From an uncultured Lachnospiraceae bacterium (GTDB taxonomy: Bacteria > Bacillota > Clostridia > Lachnospirales > Lachnospiraceae), in assembly GCA_902797015.1 (NCBI GenBank), contig CADBRG010000190.1, forward strand, positions 1-6,809: a DNA stretch of 6,809 nucleotides. Reading direction: 5' to 3'. Each line of letters opens with the position of its first letter. Position 1 is the first letter of the stretch. The notes under the pieces are model-generated. The model was not told the origin of the DNA and ran no database searches. It saw only the letters and a program-made list of their open reading frames with translations. The translations under genes and the position numbers were made by a program. Positions 4,591 to 6,809 of this stretch are shown here, piece after piece.

Positions 4591-4619
4591 AAATTACGCT
4601 GCAGAAAAAGAGGTATGGC

Positions 4620-5522
4620 ATGACAATTATACAGATGGAGTGTTTTGTAGAAGCGGCAAAATGGCTGAATTTTACGAAAGCCGCCGATCATCTTTACATC
4701 AGTCAGCAGACGATGAGCCGTCAGATTAAGGCGCTGGAAAAAGAACTGGGATTTCCGGTCTTTGAACGAAAAAACGTCGGTGTTCGGCTGACGCCTGCGG
4801 GTAGTATTCTTTATCACAGTTGGGAAAACATTCTGGCGGAATATCGAAGTTCTGTTGATCAGGCATCTGACCTGTTTTATGGAGAACAAAAGAATGTCAG
4901 GATTGGGGTGTCCGATATCGGGAACCTTGTATCGCAGGTTGCACGTACCCTTCTCTTGTTCAATGAAAGATTCCCGGATCTGAATGTGGAATATGAAATC
5001 GACACCTACCCGAGGATGCGGGAGGCATTGGAACAGGATCGCCTGCACATGATCATTACTTATGGTGCAGAGCTTCTGCATGAGTCTGAGCTATCGGTTC
5101 AGCCCGTGAATGATACGGCGTTTCGGGTAGGGATCATACTGAGTAAAAAACATCCGCTTTGCAGGAGAAAAAAGATTACGATCGAGCAAATTCAAAATGA
5201 ACCGATCGCGGTTTTGGGCCAGGGGTTATCAGGGGATCATAAAAATCGGATCCAGGACTGGTTTTTGCGACATGATATCATACATCCGTTGGATCTCAGA
5301 GAGTTTAACTCGTTTTACAATCTGCAGATTGCTCTGGCGACTGGAAAATGTATCGGGGTCATGTATGAGCGTGTGCTCGACGGCATGGAGGATAAGCTCG
5401 CCTTTTATCCGCTGGAAGATCCGGATACGGAAGGGGCAGAGGTCGTGGTCGCATGGAAGGATCCCAAATATACCGTAAAGGCAAAGAATATTGCGCAAAT
5501 GATGGGGAGTAAGGAACTCTAG
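4620..5522 (+). CDS. LysR-type transcriptional regulator (300 aa)
   Basis: The length is typical of the family. The N-terminal winged helix-turn-helix spans about 1-60: MECFVEAAKWLNFTKAA (6-22), HLYISQQTMSRQIKALE (24-40), ELGFPVFERKN (42-52) and LTPAG (57-61). The linker helix follows, then the periplasmic-binding-protein-like effector domain from about 90 (VRIGVSDIGN) to the end. The start is supported by AAAGAGG (4607-4613), 6 nt before the ATG; an out-of-frame ATG at 4615 hits a stop at once. It lies between two flavoenzyme units, reads in the same direction as the FabK-like gene and is separated from it by a terminator. The gene after it is the more likely target, since the OYE operon already has a dedicated repressor. 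The effector domain gives no ligand identity by eye; an aromatic or organic acid would be usual for the family. Confidence 0.92.
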   Translation: MTIIQMECFVEAAKWLNFTKAADHLYISQQTMSRQIKALEKELGFPVFERKNVGVRLTPAGSILYHSWENILAEYRSSVDQASDLFYGEQKNVRIGVSDIGNLVSQVARTLLLFNERFPDLNVEYEIDTYPRMREALEQDRLHMIITYGAELLHESELSVQPVNDTAFRVGIILSKKHPLCRRKKITIEQIQNEPIAVLGQGLSGDHKNRIQDWFLRHDIIHPLDLREFNSFYNLQIALATGKCIGVMYERVLDGMEDKLAFYPLEDPDTEGAEVVVAWKDPKYTVKAKNIAQMMGSKEL

Positions 5523-5559
5523 GGATCGTAAGAATTCTAATAATAAAGAACAGGATGAC

Positions 5560-5594
5560 TCGCAACACCTGATTGGGTGTTGCGATTTCTTTTT
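5560..5594 (+). terminator. Intrinsic terminator of the lysR-type gene
   Basis: TCGCAACACC (5560-5569) and GGTGTTGCGA (5576-5585) form a perfect 10-bp stem with a 6-nt loop, followed by TTTCTTTTT (5586-5594). It insulates the FabK-like gene, so that gene should have its own promoter in the remaining 75 bp. Confidence 0.9.
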
Positions 5595-5621
5595 GTTGGA
5601 AGAACGGATCAGAGAGATCGG

Positions 5622-5630
5622 TGATAACAT
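5622..5630 (+). promoter_or_regulatory. Possible activator-dependent extended -10 for the FabK-like gene
   Basis: TGATAACAT (TG at 5622-5623, TAACAT at 5625-5630) resembles an extended -10. No -35 hexamer lies at the right distance (GAACGG at 5602-5607 is poor), which would fit a promoter needing the LysR activator. The evidence is weak. A repeated GTGAT occurs at 5621-5625 and 5646-5650. Confidence 0.3.
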
Positions 5631-5656
5631 AAAACCAACGAAAAAGTGATCAAAAC

Positions 5657-5663
5657 AAGGAGG
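5657..5663 (+). promoter_or_regulatory. Ribosome binding site that fixes the FabK-like start at 5670
   Basis: AAGGAGG is 6 nt before the ATG at 5670. An in-frame upstream start candidate at 5646 lies before this site and would add only eight basic residues that do not fit the family's N-terminus. Confidence 0.85.
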
Positions 5664-5669
5664 TATCTT

Positions 5670-6641
5670 ATGAACCGTGTATGTGAAGTTTTAGGAATCG
5701 AAAAACCAATCATTCAGGGACCGATGGCATGGATCTCTACAGCACCACTTGTAGCAGCAGCATCAAATGCAGGCGGCCTCGGTGTGCTGGGTGTTGCATT
5801 TGCACCGGAACCGTTCATCCGTGAGCAGGTTGCTGCGACAAAAGAGCTGACAGACAAACCGTTCGGTATGAATGTCGATATGTATGTCGGTGATCTGGAG
5901 ATGACAACAAGGATCATCGAAGATCTCCGTCCGCCGGTCATTTACGCAGATACCTATATCAATCTTTGTGAGAAAAAAGATCTGGCGATGAAATATTTCA
6001 AGATCTGGCATGATCTCGGCTGCAAGGTTGTCGTAAAGGCTTCAACCGTAGCAGATGCTATTACAGCAGAAGAAGCCGGCGCAGATGCGATTATGCTCAA
6101 AGGCTGGGAAGGCGGCGGACATGTTTCCTATGAAGCGACAACCGTTCTTGTACCGCAGGCAGCAGATGCAGTTTCCGTACCGGTCATCGCATCCGGCGGT
6201 ATTGCTGACGGCAGAGGCGCAGCGGCAGCGATCGCACTTGGCGCAGAAGGCGTGGAAATGGGTACGATCTTCATGGCAGCGACAGACGCACCGGTTCATC
6301 CGAATGTTAAACAGGCCGTGCTTGACTGTGGTGATATGGATACCGTTATCACCGGAATGTGCACAGGTGAGCCATGCAGACAGATCAAGAACAAGCTTTC
6401 CGATGAGCTGTTAAAGATTGAAGCAGAAAATGTCAGAGCCGTATCCGGACCGAAGGTTCAGGAAATCTCCATGAGCTCCCTTCGTAAAGCGATGGCAGAA
6501 GGCGACATGGAAAACGGTGCCGTTATGGCCGGTCAGATCGCAGCGCTCATTACAGAGCAGAAAACGGTTGCAGAGATTATCGATGGCGTGATCGCAGAAG
6601 CAAAAGAAGTGCTGGCAAAAATCAGCGGCTTCGAGTTCTAA
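5670..6641 (+). CDS. FabK / nitronate monooxygenase-family FMN enzyme (323 aa)
   Basis: The protein matches the FMN TIM-barrel family that includes enoyl-ACP reductase II (FabK) and bacterial nitronate monooxygenases. Visible elements are KPIIQGPMAWIS (12-23), SNAGGLGVLG (32-41), TDKPFGMNV (61-69), GADAIMLKGWEGGGH (137-151) with the family's catalytic-site H151, VIASGGIADGRGAA (172-185) as FMN-phosphate loop, and GAEGVEMGTIF (191-201). The C-terminal GAVMAGQIAALI (283-294) is also typical. Length agrees with both subgroups. The middle segment (about 72-125) does not match either subgroup obviously, so the substrate is open: fatty-acid synthesis, nitronate oxidation or a catabolic ene-reduction. 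There is no fatty-acid gene nearby, which argues against FabK. Its codons are more biased (ATC, TTC, AAC, CGT, GCA) than those of the regulators, which suggests high expression. The gap to the next gene is 36 nt, so co-transcription is likely. Confidence 0.85.
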   Translation: MNRVCEVLGIEKPIIQGPMAWISTAPLVAAASNAGGLGVLGVAFAPEPFIREQVAATKELTDKPFGMNVDMYVGDLEMTTRIIEDLRPPVIYADTYINLCEKKDLAMKYFKIWHDLGCKVVVKASTVADAITAEEAGADAIMLKGWEGGGHVSYEATTVLVPQAADAVSVPVIASGGIADGRGAAAAIALGAEGVEMGTIFMAATDAPVHPNVKQAVLDCGDMDTVITGMCTGEPCRQIKNKLSDELLKIEAENVRAVSGPKVQEISMSSLRKAMAEGDMENGAVMAGQIAALITEQKTVAEIIDGVIAEAKEVLAKISGFEF

Positions 6642-6677
6642 AGATCCGTCAGTGGGGATACATAAAAGGAGGTTACG

Positions 6678-6809
6678 ATGGAAAAAAAGAATCTTGTCCC
6701 GGTAACAGAAGAAGAGAAAAAGCTTAGCTATTATAAATATTTTGAGCAGGAGATGGCACCGGTTGCGCCGGAACACATCGGGATGATGTTAAGAGGCCCA
6801 ATCTCCCCG
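6678..6809 (+). CDS. N-terminus of a possible phloretin/DAPG hydrolase-family protein (partial, 44 aa)
   Basis: An open frame starts at the ATG at 6678 after a strong AAAAGGAGG (6664-6672) and runs off the end of the window. The visible protein contains LSYYKYFEQEMAPVAPEHI followed by GMMLRGPISP. The sequence of an aromatic YYKYF patch, a PVxPEH turn, then a helix ending in GPxxP is what I recall for the N-terminus of the phloretin hydrolase / 2,4-diacetylphloroglucinol hydrolase family. Those enzymes cleave a C-C bond next to a phloroglucinol ring and use a metal site that lies further downstream and is not visible here. This is recognition from 44 residues only. That a real gene starts here is near certain; its family is a moderate guess. 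It probably forms one transcript with the FabK/NMO-family gene. Confidence 0.5.
   Translation, partial: MEKKNLVPVTEEEKKLSYYKYFEQEMAPVAPEHIGMMLRGPISP

Noticed and set aside
4575..5081. 168-codon minus-strand frame within the lysR-type gene
   Set aside because: It is a shadow of the LysR coding sequence, which has clear HTH and effector-domain motifs; the minus frame has no recognisable domain.
5595..5639. GTTGG / CCAAC inverted pair flanking the FabK-like promoter region as a LysR site
   Set aside because: The arms are only 5 bp and 35 bp apart, easily expected by chance, and do not match the ACTATTG half-site over the lysR promoter.
1..6809. CRISPR arrays, tRNA/rRNA genes, transposases, toxin-antitoxin pairs
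   Set aside because: Looked for on both strands; no regularly spaced repeats, tRNA-like folds or recognisable mobile-element proteins were seen.

Overview
The window looks like chromosomal DNA from a gut-type Clostridia, probably Lachnospiraceae. The grounds are moderate GC, strong GGAGG-type ribosome binding sites, sigma-A promoters close to consensus, compact same-strand operons, and protein families common in anaerobic Firmicutes. This placement is an inference from style, not from a marker gene.

Region 1 (1-1206) holds three small plus-strand genes: a stand-alone Smr-domain protein, a short protein that matches only the N-terminal coiled coil of transcript cleavage factor GreA, and a 65-residue protein of unknown function. 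An AT-rich stretch with remnants of a decayed reading frame follows, then hairpins that end transcription from both sides.

Region 2 (1207-4452) is a self-contained regulated unit. A Cys-rich TetR-family repressor is transcribed leftward. A FrnE/DsbA-like thiol oxidoreductase, a glyoxalase II-like metallo-beta-lactamase-fold hydrolase and an Old Yellow Enzyme (OYE) ene-reductase are transcribed rightward and end at a strong intrinsic terminator. The 145-bp divergent gap carries two face-to-face promoters that overlap each other, and three copies of an 18-bp palindrome. One copy sits in the shared promoter core and one lies just downstream of each start point. Gene content and regulator type recall the Escherichia coli nemR-nemA-gloA electrophile-defence locus, built here from different enzymes. 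I infer detoxification of reactive electrophiles, aldehydes or quinones with thiol repair. The OYE gene ends inside a perfect 22-bp inverted repeat.

Region 3 (4453-6809) begins with a compact structured non-coding element. Next comes a LysR-type regulator whose promoter is overlaid by three copies of a 7-bp half-site and which ends in its own terminator. After it come a FabK/nitronate monooxygenase-family flavoprotein and the first 44 codons of a gene whose N-terminus resembles phloretin/2,4-diacetylphloroglucinol hydrolases. If that last call holds, this is the edge of a LysR-controlled polyphenol catabolic operon. No RNA genes, CRISPR arrays, transposases or attachment sites were recognised.
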